A DNA stretch of 64,000 nt from CAVTLG01 sp963735495 (GCA_963735495.1 CAVTLG010000002.1:62001-126000), one strand, 5' to 3'. Positions 53,793 to 63,719 are shown, counted from the first letter of the stretch. The notes: generated by a model not told the origin, from the letters alone. Numbers and translations: made by a program.

Positions 53793-55043
53793 TTATCCGG
53801 TGGTCGAGCATAAGGCCCCCTTGCAAAGACGAACTCGGGGCCTCTCGGATGTGAGTTTGGGTCTGCTGGGATCAAGCAATGGTTTGGTACGAGGGCGATC
53901 TCTTCGTTTGGGAATGGACAAGGGAGGGGGAGCGACTTTGTAACTCAATAATTCAAAGAGGCTCCATTGGTGATCGGTTAATCCGCTCGCCATAGCTGGT
54001 GTGCATGGCATACCTAAACCTCCTTTCTCGATACTTTTGCTTAACTCCTGATGAAACCAACAAAAATTGTAGGTACATCCGATGAGATACATTCCAGTAT
54101 GAAATGCATATAATTTCTCTGATGCGTGGCGGCATTTTCGTGTGAGAGAGGCTAAACGCTCGCGCATTGTGCCATTTAAACGCTCGATAAATGACGTATT
54201 GAGCATGTTTCCACCATTTGATCTCCTCAGAAGATCGATCGCTTTTTCTAAATTCCCATGGCTCATTTGACGAATTACTTCTTTGAGGTGTTTGTTCACG
54301 GTCCGTTTGATGACCGTTCCAATATGCAATCCTGACCATACTTCCAAAGCACATCTTCCTCTTTTTCCCGCTCTTTTAATTTTTTCTCGAAAGGCTCTTC
54401 TGATACTGTTTGGGTAGGGGGACCAGCCGTCTGTACAGATTAAGAGATCACACAGCGTTTTACTACACCGTCGCACCTGTTGCAACAAGTGATCAGCGAG
54501 TTTCCTATCACGCGTTTGGCTCACCACTCCTGCAACCCATAACCGAGTTGGAACCATAATCGCTAATCCCATCCATGCAATGCTTGCTCTCGCTTTTACC
54601 CAAATTTCATCCGCTTGGACATGGATCATGTCCAGCTTCCCTTGTTCAATTTTGTCTTTATGAACCTTTTCACAATGAGATCCTGCACGATCTCGCCAAT
54701 TGGCTACGGTTCTTTCATCAAGCTCAAATACATGCACAATTGCCTGAAGTGGGCATCCATACGCTAATAACGTTACGACGATGACAATCAACGACGTGGG
54801 TTTTCGTAATCCTGCATACATCGTCCCTTCTTTCGCACTAAACGTTCTCCCACATGTTTTGCATTTATAGCGCGGACGTTTTCTTCCATGGATGACCATA
54901 TTCCCTTGCCCGATTTTCCCTCTTGCAATACACTCTGCATTCCTCTGAAAGAGCCTGGAGAAAGAGACAAAAACGCTCCCCCGTGGGTCAAAGTGACCCC
55001 ATAGAACCTCATCCGCAAGCTCGTCTGCTGGAAGCAGGGTCAA
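53793..55043 (-). CDS. IS1-like transposase with zinc-finger N-terminus
   Basis: About 416 residues from a TTG at 55043; the real start is uncertain. A zinc-ribbon part (NAECIARGKIGQGN ... RYKCKTCGRTFSAKEG) is followed by an HTH (AYGCPLQAIVHVFELDERTVANWRDRAG). The DDE core begins HVQADEIWVKAR, continues LLICTDGWSPY, and ends FIERLNGTMRERLASLTRK. The C-terminus is a basic proline-rich tail. The layout is that of IS1-type and related elements of filamentous bacteria. It lies directly next to the IS110 gene. No clear inverted repeats were found. Confidence 0.75.
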   Translation of the reverse strand: MTLLPADELADEVLWGHFDPRGSVFVSFSRLFQRNAECIARGKIGQGNMVIHGRKRPRYKCKTCGRTFSAKEGTMYAGLRKPTSLIVIVVTLLAYGCPLQAIVHVFELDERTVANWRDRAGSHCEKVHKDKIEQGKLDMIHVQADEIWVKARASIAWMGLAIMVPTRLWVAGVVSQTRDRKLADHLLQQVRRCSKTLCDLLICTDGWSPYPNSIRRAFREKIKRAGKRGRCALEVWSGLHIGTVIKRTVNKHLKEVIRQMSHGNLEKAIDLLRRSNGGNMLNTSFIERLNGTMRERLASLTRKCRHASEKLYAFHTGMYLIGCTYNFCWFHQELSKSIEKGGLGMPCTPAMASGLTDHQWSLFELLSYKVAPPPLSIPKRRDRPRTKPLLDPSRPKLTSERPRVRLCKGALCSTTG

Positions 55044-56279
55044 GCGATCTGAACAGGGGTCAGTGTCACCTGATATCCCAACCGTTCAAGCTGCCGGGTT
55101 GCCCGTCGTTCCGCATGATTGCGATCTAATTCCGAAAAGTAGTTCGCTCCTTTTTCCTGATAGGGCTCACCAGTGGTGAGCATATGATAGTAAATCACCA
55201 GAATGCTGTGGGCCACCGCCACGACAGCACGCTTGTTGCCACGGCGAGCAGCAATCTGATGATATTGCGCTGAGAGATAGCTGTTCTTGGTTTCGAGCTG
55301 CGGCATTAGCTGCCTGAACCAACATGGCCTTGACCCAGCGATTGCCTTTGCGAATGCGTCCACTCTTGCGTTTGCCCCCACTTTCGTTATTGCCAGGACA
55401 AATGCCCACCCAGGAGGCGAGGTGAGCGGCATCTGGGAAGGGAGACAGATCCGAGCCAATCTCAGCCAGGAGAACTTCGATGATGCGACGGCTACACCCA
55501 GGAATAGCGTTGAGCCGCTCAATCAACGCTTCATCAGGACACAATCGTTCCTCAATCTCCTTATCCAGGCGCGAAATGCCCCGATCATGGTGCTCAATCA
55601 GGGAGAGCAGTTCCTGCAAGAGCAAGCGATGATGGTCACGCAGGCGTCCTCGCAGTGCTTGTGCCAGAGCGTCCCGTTTGCTCATCGCACGTCCCAGAGC
55701 CAGATCTGCCAACACCATGGGATCTTCCTCTCCGCCAAGCAGAGCAGAGAGAATCTGCTGTCCTGATTTCCCCATGATATCAGTCAGCACGGATGAGAGC
55801 TTCAGATTGGTATCTTCCAACGTTTTGTGGAGCCGATTTACCAGCCTGGTTCGCTCCGCGATCAGCGTGGTGCGCAGACGGGTCAGATCACGAAGCTCTC
55901 GTTGTTGGGGTGACGGGATAAAACTGGGTTTGAGGAGTCCGAACTGCAAGAGTTCGGCGATCCACTCCGCATCCTTTTTATCAGTTTTGCGACCTGGAAC
56001 CCGCTTGAGATGTTCGGCATTGACAATCATGACCTGCTCAAAGTGCCCTTCCATGAGATTGAAGGGAGGTCTCCAATAGACCCCGGTTGACTCCATCGCG
56101 ATGGCCTGACACCGCGCTGCTTTGAGCCAGTCAACGCACGAGAGTAAGTCACTCGTCATCGTCGAAAAGCGGCGCACCTCTCTGGACGACTGTCCTTTCT
56201 CATCGACAAAGAGCAAACATGCCACCAGGAATTGTTTGTGGACATCAATCCCACAACAGTTTCGATACAGGACTTCCAT
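55040..56279 (-). pseudogene. IS110-family transposase, frameshifted
   Basis: A DEDD-type transposase. The N-terminus has GIDVHKQFLVACL, AMESTGVYWRPPF and VPGRKTDKKDAEWIAEL. The C-terminal transposase_20 part has LNAIPGCSRRIIEVLLAEIG, ASWVGICPGNNESGGKRKSGRIRKGNRWVKAMLVQAA. Near 55300 one extra base shifts the frame, and the tail (NSYLSAQYHQIAARRGNKRAVVAVAHSIL) continues in another frame to 55040. All conserved blocks remain, so the break is one indel. IS110 elements lack inverted repeats, so the borders are not set. Confidence 0.88.
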
Positions 56280-56633
56280 CAGGGTTCCTCCTTATGAAAC
56301 GCGGCGATCAATGGTCAGTGATCAGCGACCAGGAAGTACCCGGCCTGTGAGGTTAGATTCCTCTACGTGCTTCTGAAAAAGAGCGACAACTGGCGGTGCA
56401 AACGGGTACCTGGAGACAGCTTCGGGCTCACGCTCATGTTCATAACGGGGACGTCCGTTCTCATCCTGGCCGCGATCTCTCTCCAGTATATCCTCTTTCA
56501 TCCCTGATGGTGCCCCGGCACGGGGCATGCTGCTTCGGGCAAAATGTCTCCGAAGCATTCATTGGTTCTGTGTTTGTTTTCATATCCACAGATTACTCTG
56601 GATGCACTTTTCTTCAAGCCCCCTTTCCACCGT
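56280..56633. other. Non-coding stretch right of IS110
   Basis: No supported gene. Part of it probably is the long untranslated end of the IS110 element. Confidence 0.4.
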
Positions 56634-57371
56634 CTAATGTGGCTCTACCCTTCTTCTTTCAAAGAGAGGAATTAACTGTGTTTCTATAAAGCCGATTATT
56701 ACTGCCATATGATCTGAGTCTCTGACATTTTCTGATTCAAGGTTATCAATTTGGCTTTCACTTGCACCTGCAAGTGGAAAATGAATCATATTTCTTTCTA
56801 CGCGAAAGTAACGACCTAAACTACAAAACGGTTCACCAAATCCCAGCTCTCTTTCATAACCATTTTCATATAACCATCTATAATCAACTGTTTTGAACTG
56901 AAGACTTTCCAGTCCGTTTCTTCCATTATGCTTGTAATCTTGAAAATGGTCATACTGCAGCAAGTCAGTAATTGCTACTGGAGTGGTTTTTTGTTGCTCT
57001 GCTAGCCTCTTAATATTAGTGTCTTTGCTCCCTCTATTTACCTCATGAACAATAAATCCTTTATCAAGCAAAAACGCCTTTGCGACTATCTCAAAGAATG
57101 TTCCGATAAGAAAACAATCAACGAGCCTCTCCCGTAAGATAGCTATCTGATACGGGGGGAACCGAGGAAAATCTGAATCAGTTATCTGCTTGCCTGCTGC
57201 GAGAGCGGCACGTACGCTTTCTACCTCCTGTCGGATCTGAAATCGATACTGAAACATAAGTGTTTTCTCAAACACTTTTTTGGCATTTAATAATCCGTAG
57301 CATACTGCGTGATGGCGGTTTATATCGTTTATATAACAAATCTGATCTGCAAAAAATACATCTGAAGCCAT
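56634..57371 (-). CDS. Hypothetical protein, divergent from the RelA/SpoT gene
   Basis: About 245 residues, mostly helical with no signal peptide. Segments such as CFLIGTFFEIVAKAFLLDKGFIVHEV and SLGRYFRVERNMIHFPLAG are seen; RNMIH resembles the R-x-H region of HEPN-type folds but the spacing is one short. The ATG at 57371 (MASDVFFADQ) is chosen for GGAGGAAA 5 nt upstream. It points away from the RelA/SpoT gene with a 413-bp divergent spacer, so shared control is possible. Function unknown. Confidence 0.6.
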   Translation of the reverse strand: MASDVFFADQICYINDINRHHAVCYGLLNAKKVFEKTLMFQYRFQIRQEVESVRAALAAGKQITDSDFPRFPPYQIAILRERLVDCFLIGTFFEIVAKAFLLDKGFIVHEVNRGSKDTNIKRLAEQQKTTPVAITDLLQYDHFQDYKHNGRNGLESLQFKTVDYRWLYENGYERELGFGEPFCSLGRYFRVERNMIHFPLAGASESQIDNLESENVRDSDHMAVIIGFIETQLIPLFERRRVEPH

Positions 57372-57784
57372 GAAGCTTTCCTCCACACCCTGATACTTTC
57401 TCGGCAGTATACCATTTCGTGGCAATTGGAAGAAACGGCGTGGGAGAAAAGGTACTTTGCTATACTTTATTTTGCGCGTCAAGACTCATTTTTCCCGAAT
57501 ACCATGTCTCTGTCACCAGAAATATGGCACACTGTTGTAATATCATGTGGCATATACTACACAGTACTTAATCATCCCACAAGACGAGCACAGCGTTTGT
57601 GGACTTTTTGTTTGTGACCTTCCCGCAATGAGGGTATAGCCCCGATTCGTCCGTAAATATGTGATAAGCCAAACTGGGCACTTAATGATCCGAAAGTACT
57701 AGAAACTTATTGATTTATATTTGAAACAATGCAAAAGTTGTTATACTTGCATCGATGTACTGGACTTAGCTCGCGAGGTAAATA
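57372..57784. other. Divergent spacer
   Basis: No gene. On the plus strand TTTGAA (57721 area), a 16-bp spacer and TATACT lie about 40-60 nt before the RelA/SpoT start and could be its promoter; ATGCAA and TTGCAT flank the -10 as a short inverted repeat. Confidence 0.4.
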
Positions 57785-59116
57785 ATGCTTATAGATGATT
57801 TTATGACTCGTTATGAACGGGAATTTGACTACTATCAAGAAGCTGCCAGGCTGTGTTGGGAACTTTGTGAGGGAGGATTGAGGCAAGAAGGTATTAGGGC
57901 AATAGTTACTTTTCGTGCCAAAAACCCTGGCCGATTGAGAGAGAAATTAGAGAAACGTCAAACCGAGAAAAATTACACCTCCGTCGAGGATATCTATCAG
58001 GACATTGTAGACTTCGCTGGAGTACGCATTGCTCTATATTTTCCAGGAGATGACAAAGAGGTAGAAAATTTTATAAACTCTACTTTTGATGTTGTTAACG
58101 TCAAAAAGGATTTTTCCTTGAAAGGAAACACTAACAAACGCTTCTCAGGATATAAAGCAACACATTATCATGCTCGGTTACGAGAAAAAGATCCTATAGA
58201 TCGCCAAACACGCTACTCTAAAGTCCGTATAGAAATTCAAGTTGCATCTGTACTCATGCACGCTTGGTCAGAAGTTGAACATGACCTAGCGTATAAGCCC
58301 TTGAGTGGTAAACTTTCCGATGATGAGTATGCAATTCTCGATGAGCTTAATGGGCTTGTGTTAACCGGTGAAATAGCCCTCGAAAGGTTACAAAAGGCAG
58401 TAACGAGACGAGTAGGAAAACCCGGAAGCAAATTTAATGATCAGTTCGATTTGGCTGCGTATCTTTACGACAATCTTCAGGAAGGGGTACAAAGATCTTC
58501 TATCCTTATGGGGAAAGTTGACGTTCTTTTTCGTTTTCTGCAATTGACTAACTTAAATCGTCCAGAAGAGCTTGGCAAGTTTATAACAGACCTCGATCCC
58601 TATGATGAACAACGTACTATATCAAATCAAATAATTGACCGCATCATTGATGATTCTCCTGATAAAGAAGAAATGTATAGAAAGTATGAAAGAGCAAAGT
58701 CAGATATAGATGCACCTATTGCCAATCAAGCATCTATGAAGTTTCTTTCTTTATGGATTGACTTAGAGGCAATTACACGACTGATAGCTCGTGAAATGGA
58801 GCCTCTACCTGAGAACTTGAGACGGGCAAATGTATTACAGCCTAGCGCATCCGTTTTCCAAGCTTTAGGCTTATTTGAGCAGAATAAAGAGGCATTAGGA
58901 ACCGTCGAACGACTTAGGCGTGTACGAAATCAATTAGTACATGGGATTGAGTCTCCGAGCGGAAACTACCTCAGTGAAATAATAAAATTGCTTGAGAACC
59001 TGTTTCTCAACTTAAAAGGCCAATCGTCTGAGAGGGTCCGTGAGGTTATAGGATCATCAGACAGAATACAGGAGATATTAAGCAGAGTAATTGGAAACAT
59101 TGATCAGCAAAATTGA
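57785..59116 (+). CDS. RelA/SpoT alarmone-synthetase protein with HEPN-like tail
   Basis: 443 residues. The synthetase domain (~35-190) is complete: FRAKNPGRLREKLEKR for nucleotide binding, VDFAGVRIALYFPGD, GYKATHYHARL, and EIQVASVLMHAWSEVEHDLAYK. No HD hydrolase, TGS or ACT domain is present, so this is a single-function (p)ppGpp-type or nucleotide pyrophosphokinase enzyme, in the class that includes toxic SAS proteins. The C-terminal ~250 residues are helical and contain RVRNQLVHG (R381 to H386), which matches the HEPN Rx4H motif. It may be a stand-alone toxin or defence effector with inbuilt control. The start has AGGT 5 nt upstream. The flanking genes are unknown. Confidence 0.82.
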   Translation: MLIDDFMTRYEREFDYYQEAARLCWELCEGGLRQEGIRAIVTFRAKNPGRLREKLEKRQTEKNYTSVEDIYQDIVDFAGVRIALYFPGDDKEVENFINSTFDVVNVKKDFSLKGNTNKRFSGYKATHYHARLREKDPIDRQTRYSKVRIEIQVASVLMHAWSEVEHDLAYKPLSGKLSDDEYAILDELNGLVLTGEIALERLQKAVTRRVGKPGSKFNDQFDLAAYLYDNLQEGVQRSSILMGKVDVLFRFLQLTNLNRPEELGKFITDLDPYDEQRTISNQIIDRIIDDSPDKEEMYRKYERAKSDIDAPIANQASMKFLSLWIDLEAITRLIAREMEPLPENLRRANVLQPSASVFQALGLFEQNKEALGTVERLRRVRNQLVHGIESPSGNYLSEIIKLLENLFLNLKGQSSERVREVIGSSDRIQEILSRVIGNIDQQN

Positions 59117-59140
59117 CCCCCCCCATAGGAAGGCGTCGCC

Positions 59141-60284
59141 CTACTGAGGTGGCGGAACCCACTGTAGCATAAAATCGACATGGAAGTCTTCGGCCTGAAG
59201 CCCTTCATGTTTCCATGCAATATTGGCCGCATTTGAGCCGGTATCGATGCCCAGGCTCGAACCGTCCGTGAAATGGAGAATAATGGCCTCGCTCTGGTGA
59301 ACGCCCTCAATCGGCTGACGAAAGCCAAACTCAACTCGCTCAACGGTCTTGCCTTTAATGGTTGGGATCTGAGCAATCGAATAGTTCGGCTTTGGCGGTC
59401 GATCAATGCGAGGCATGAGCCTTTTCGCACTTTGTCGCCGACGAGCTACATCGCCATTCATGCCCAGCACTGACTCTAACGCGGCAAGCAACTCTTTCAG
59501 CCCCTGAACCAGTGCTTGCAGGTCGGCAGTGAATTGCTCGAAAAGCTTGAAACGATTGTGCCGCTGGTCGTACTTTGTGTCCTGCTAGCCGTCTTTCGCG
59601 GCTTATTGTATCGAGTGCGCGTTCAAAATCTGAGTTCACGAGGGTCGGTAGCACTCTTTTTATAGCGTTGAGGGTGTTATCGTTATTGAGGTTGAGATGT
59701 GCACCTGTATACGCCCCGATCAAGCTGATTGTGTCTTTATCCAGCCCATCTATAGCGTAGCCATAGAGTTCTTTATGCGCATTTTGGTAGGCATGCGTGT
59801 TTTGTGCGGCTGGAAAATTAAGTATCGGGTTGGTTGAAAACTCAAAGAGCGGCTTGCCGACGACCTCGTTACAGAGGGCGTTAATCACCGCTATGGTGTC
59901 TTCTATATAGTAAAGTGGGCCGTTATCAACCTCCCAACTCCCTTCAAGATAACGATCTTTCCACATCTCAAAGCGCGGATCGGGGGCGTCCGCCAGGTCT
60001 GAGTCCTGTAAGAGAAAGCCAAGCCAGCGGGACTGGTGGTTTGGCGAAGCTTCGTCTATGTCGGGCAAAAACACTGCCAGAGCCAGGTCGCCATTGGTGC
60101 GTGTGCGGTAGCCGAATCGAATATCTAGGCGATCACTAGACTGGTTGGCTTCAGTTTTTTCCAGCCGACCTTCAAAGTGATCTGTTTTGAGTGTGTATTT
60201 GTCGGCCTCATTGCGATAAGATGCGAGGGCCTGCTGATCAAAAAAGCCTACTATTGCCTTATAAAAGGCGTCTTTGTCATTCAC
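59141..60284 (-). pseudogene. Frameshifted hypothetical gene
   Basis: The N-terminal frame (60284 down to about 59585) reads MNDKDAFYKAIVGFFDQQALASYRNEADKYTLKTD and further beta-rich sequence with no known motif. The C-terminal part (KYDQRHNRFKLFEQF, LKELLAALESVLGMNG, then a beta-rich end) continues in another frame to 59141. The junction is one extra base in an AAA run near 59580-59590. Intact it would be about 380 residues. It converges with the RelA/SpoT gene, 24 nt apart. No family is recognised. Confidence 0.65.
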
Positions 60285-60440
60285 TATTGTCTATCCCTCA
60301 GATATTCAACGTTCCCTGCCATCGCGTGCGGCATATAGAGATGAGTGGAGGGATTATACCGAAATGTGCTCACTCGCGCAACCCCCGACTATTTACATAA
60401 TTCTTGAGCATCAGCCGGTTCACTTCCAGTATCCAGGGTA

Positions 60441-61007
60441 TCACCCCTTATTCTCCACCTCCACGTACTTATAGAACGTCCCCCTGGATATATGCAGTGT
60501 GTCGCAGATGACCTGTATAGTATGTTTCCTACTGTCGTAGAGGGATTGTGCTAAGGCTGCTTGCTTGGGAGTTAGGCTCTTCGGTCTGCCGCCTTTCCTG
60601 CCTCTGGCTCTAGCGGCTTGCAGGCCAGCATTAGTGCGTTCCCTGATAATATCGCGCTCAAATTCAGCCAGTGCGCCGAAAATATGGAAGACGAGCTTAC
60701 CGCCACTTGTTGTTGTATCGATGCTTTCTTGCAGGCTCCTGAAGCCGATGCCTCTGGCATTAAAGTCGTTAATGAGTTCTATGAGCTGCTTGAGGGTTCG
60801 GCCCAGGCGGTCTAACCGCCAGACAATCAGGGTGTCACCTGGCCGGAGATGATCGAGGGCAGCGGCCAGTCCTGGGCGTTCGGTATTGGCACCGCTGGCG
60901 GTATCGGTGTAGCTGTCCTTTGCATCGCAGCCAGCTTTAACTAACGCATTGATCTGGAGATCGAGGGTCTGGTCGTGGGTGGAGATGCGGGCGTAGCCTA
61001 TGAGCAT
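60441..61007 (-). CDS. Serine recombinase, resolvase/invertase type
   Basis: 188 residues, complete. MLIGYARISTHDQTLDLQ carries the catalytic serine (S9); DTLIVWRLDRLGRTLKQL has the conserved arginines; GALAEFERDIIRERTNAGLQAARARGRKGGRP is the arm region; and a C-terminal HTH follows (IQVICDTLHISRGTFYKYVE). It belongs to the Tn3-resolvase/Pin class that acts on short crossover sites. No Tn3 transposase or TnpB is adjacent, so the parent element is unclear. It lies 66 bp left of IS630 in the opposite orientation. Confidence 0.92.
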   Translation of the reverse strand: MLIGYARISTHDQTLDLQINALVKAGCDAKDSYTDTASGANTERPGLAAALDHLRPGDTLIVWRLDRLGRTLKQLIELINDFNARGIGFRSLQESIDTTTSGGKLVFHIFGALAEFERDIIRERTNAGLQAARARGRKGGRPKSLTPKQAALAQSLYDSRKHTIQVICDTLHISRGTFYKYVEVENKG

Positions 61008-61072
61008 GCTTTATTTGCCGTGTTTGTTAGAATAACGCCAACTGCCCCTGCTTCTTCTGGGCTTTACACTTA

Positions 61073-62161
61073 TTGATCTGAGCCAGAAAAAGTAAAGAAA
61101 AAAAACGAAGAGCCGATAGAAGGAGGTATGAGCAAGAAATCAACACCTCCACAAAATTGGCGCGAAGCACGACGGATGCGCGCATGGGAATTGCATGAAC
61201 AAGGATGGAAACAGAAAGACATCGCAGCAGCACTCGGGGTGACGGAGGGCGCAGTGAGCCAGTGGTTCAAAAAGGCGAAGGAGCAAGGAGCGCAAGCGTT
61301 GCGACATCAGCCACCACCTGGGGCGAAGCCCAGATTGAGTCCAGAACAGCAGGCGCAGTTGCCGGTCTTGCTGGCCCAGGGCGCGGCATCCTTCGGCTTT
61401 CGCGGGGATGTTTGGACCACGGGGCGGGTCGTGGAGATGATCAAGCAACAGTTTGGAGTCAGCTATCATCGAGCCCATGGCAGTCGCCTCCTCCGGCGCA
61501 TCAAACACAGTCGGCAAAAACCCATCCAAAAAGCGACCCAACGCGATGAGGCAGCCATCCAGACCTGGAAAGAAGAGCGATGGCCCGCACTAAAAAAAAG
61601 TCCGAAGAGGAAAAGCGGACGATAGTCTTTGTTGATCAGTCCGCTTTTTATCTGTTGCCGATGGCCGTCCGCACCTATGCACCTGTGGGCAAGACGCCCG
61701 TCTTGAAAGTGAAGCTGACCCGTGACCATCTTTCGGCCATGGGCGGGATCACTCGCAGCGCGGAAAGATCATCATGCAGACGCAAGATCATTCGTACAAA
61801 GGTCCCGATGTGGTTCGCTTTTTGCAGGTGCTCACCCGTGAGATTGCCGGCAAATTGCTGGTCATCTGGGATGGAGCACCCATTCATCGCTGTCAGGCGG
61901 TCAAAGACTTTTTGGCAAAAGGCGGTGCCAAGCGGATTCATCTTGAACGTCTCCCTGCGTATGCCCCAGAACTGAATCCGCAGGAAGGCGTCTGGAATCT
62001 GCTCAAACGAGTCGAACTCAAGAACGTTTGCTGTCTTGACGTGCCGCATGTCCAACGGGAGTTGCGTCGTGCCAAAGAACGGTTGAGGCATCGTCGATCG
62101 GTCCTTTGCCAGTGTTTCGCCCACGCCGGCTGTTTGCTTTAGTTTTTTCGGTTCAGATCAA
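61073..62161 (+). mobile_element. IS630-family element, copy 1
   Basis: Inverted repeats of about 25 bp: the left end begins TTGATCTGAGCC and the right end is the complement of TTGATCTGAACC. TA dinucleotides flank both ends (61071-61072, 62162-62163). The last 121 bases recur exactly, inverted, at 63878-63998. Confidence 0.85.
61128..62142 (+). pseudogene. IS630-family transposase in three frames
   Basis: The HTH half (61128-61625) has WELHEQGWKQKDIAAALGVTEGAVSQWFK and ends in the frame of WPALKK. A run of eight A at 61592-61599 allows the -1 shift usual in IS630, giving KKKSEEEKRTIVFVDQSAFYLLP with the first catalytic Asp. A second shift near 61757-61765 is not at a slippery site; after it come SYKGPDVVRFLQVL, LLVIWDGAPIHR (second Asp) and PAYAPELNPQEGVWNLLKR (Glu). 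So one shift is probably programmed and one inactivates the gene, unless it is a sequence error. Confidence 0.85.
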
Positions 62162-62194
62162 TAAAAACAGAATGTTGGTTATTGCCCCTAGAGC

Positions 62195-62200
62195 TATAAT
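62195..62200 (+). promoter_or_regulatory. Consensus -10 eight nt before a possible start
   Basis: TATAAT followed by aagtctgt and a TTG start at 62209, the same spacing as at 50974 and in the promoter cut by IS1634. It suggests a leaderless transcript for the 60-codon reading. Starts 32 nt right of the IS630 end. Confidence 0.35.
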
Positions 62201-62208
62201 AAGTCTGT

Positions 62209-62391
62209 TTGGCCACAGTGGAGCAGAAACAAAAACTATTCAAAGCAAAAGTAGCCATTGCGCTCTATGAAGTGATTGGTTCGAGCGCCAAAGGACAAGG
62301 AGTTGCATCAAGTCGCTTCACTGAGCCGCATGCTCTGCAAAACCGTGCCAGAACTGCACTGACACTCAGCCGCATATGCCTCAAAGCGTAA
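62209..62391 (+). CDS. Small protein or fragment, repeated at 63671
   Basis: 60 codons from a TTG: MATVEQKQKLFKAKVAIALY and on to HALQNRARTALTLSRICLK. A related reading lies at 63671-63886 (VGAAIEQKQKTFKAKVVIAPY ... TLQNSAILALFRSRIRPG). Conservation at protein level between two diverged copies argues for past coding. It may be a short gene or the tail of a lost paralogue of the 412-residue gene cut by IS630. Confidence 0.4.
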   Translation: MATVEQKQKLFKAKVAIALYEVIGSSAKGQGVASSRFTEPHALQNRARTALTLSRICLKA

Positions 62392-62480
62392 GAGGCAAGC
62401 GGGTAGTAGCCAGAACGCATGAAGCTTTTAGCAGGAGAGAGAAATTAAATCTCCTAGAAGATAACCAGGGATGTTAAAAA

Positions 62481-63719
62481 ATGATGGATTTAACCGAACT
62501 CCGTTCTTACCTTACAGAATCAGCCGATGTTCAAGATCCGCTGAAAGCTTTAGCAAAAGAATATCGTAACCGCAACTTAGACCCTGATGCAGATGTCACC
62601 ACCCGATACAGTAAATTCACTGAGCCAGACCCTTTGGTAGAAAACTACATCCAAATACTTGAAATAGTACATGATAAGATGCAGCAAACTAACTTAACCA
62701 CGCTTGCAAGTGTGGAAGATGAGGAGTTTTACAATAATACGATCTGGTATGGTGAGAATGAAGACGGCTCCATTCATACCAAACGGGCAGCGAGAATGGT
62801 TATCAGCTATCTGCTAAGAATACATATGTTCGATATTGATGAGTACATAACTCACTTAGATGACTATAGTGTGCTAAAAAGTCTTGACATCTTTGTTGAC
62901 GATGAGGGGTTAGTGACTCTGGACAAAGATATGGAGCTAAAAGACCACGCCCTAATACTACCCGCACAGCAGACCATGCTATATCCACACCAGTTTTTAC
63001 GGAGATTTTATCACGCGAATTTCGTGAATATGCCTGCTAAGCTTGAACAGTGCAGACAAGAGGGTATGAAGGTAAAGATCCGTATAGACCCTCTGCGCCT
63101 GACGCATTCCAAATACTACCTTGGGATCATCGAAGAGGATTATTGGCACGGCCCAAAGTTTGCAGTTTCACTGCTTCTTAGTAAAGACAAGCAACCAATC
63201 AGAACGCTCCACGGAACAACAGACGGCGAACATCACTTCATCTACCCTGTAAATTTCACGATCTTTCGCAGTGATATGCTGAGCGACACTGAGAGACAAT
63301 TCATGGTCGAAGAGTATGTACCATTGACAAACACAGCGCAGCCTGCCCGTCAAATACCTGGAATCGGCAAGGAGTACTGTATTCAAAAATTCGCTCACTT
63401 TGTTTACGATCAGGTTCACCAGACCATAAGTCACATAGACGGAGCAGTGAGAGCTTTTACAATAGAGGATTACGTTGAAGTACTGGATATCGTTACCAGG
63501 GGTAACGATCCAGCTAGACATGTCGGTACGAGACATAAGCTTTTCAAGGTCGAGGGTAGCATCAGCATAGAGCGGGTACAATCACTCCTCTATGAATTTT
63601 TTATGTATAATCCCCACATTGGTGAGTATTTTTCAAATACAACGCCACCTCAAACAACGACACCGAGTGCGTTGGAGCCGCCATCGAGCAAAAACAAAAA
63701 ACATTTAAAGCGAAGGTAG
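62481..63719 (+). CDS. Hypothetical protein between inverted IS630 copies
   Basis: 412 residues, acidic first half, no signal peptide or membrane segment. The sequence shows a regular mixed alpha/beta composition (KYYLGIIEEDYWHGPKFAVSLLLSK, HHFIYPVNFTIFRSDML) with no Walker, nuclease or HTH motif. The C-terminus is Pro/Thr-rich (TTPPQTTTPS) and basic. The start could be either of two adjacent ATGs; the RBS is weak (CCAGGG). Being flanked by IS630 ends, it could have been moved as cargo. Function unknown. Confidence 0.7.
   Translation: MMDLTELRSYLTESADVQDPLKALAKEYRNRNLDPDADVTTRYSKFTEPDPLVENYIQILEIVHDKMQQTNLTTLASVEDEEFYNNTIWYGENEDGSIHTKRAARMVISYLLRIHMFDIDEYITHLDDYSVLKSLDIFVDDEGLVTLDKDMELKDHALILPAQQTMLYPHQFLRRFYHANFVNMPAKLEQCRQEGMKVKIRIDPLRLTHSKYYLGIIEEDYWHGPKFAVSLLLSKDKQPIRTLHGTTDGEHHFIYPVNFTIFRSDMLSDTERQFMVEEYVPLTNTAQPARQIPGIGKEYCIQKFAHFVYDQVHQTISHIDGAVRAFTIEDYVEVLDIVTRGNDPARHVGTRHKLFKVEGSISIERVQSLLYEFFMYNPHIGEYFSNTTPPQTTTPSALEPPSSKNKKHLKRR

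Noticed and set aside
60441..61007. IS607-type element around the serine recombinase
   Set aside because: No TnpB gene is adjacent and the recombinase has a C-terminal HTH like Tn3 resolvases, while IS607 has an N-terminal one.
62481..63719. Assigning a function to the 412-aa protein
   Set aside because: No motif was recognised; any name would be a guess.
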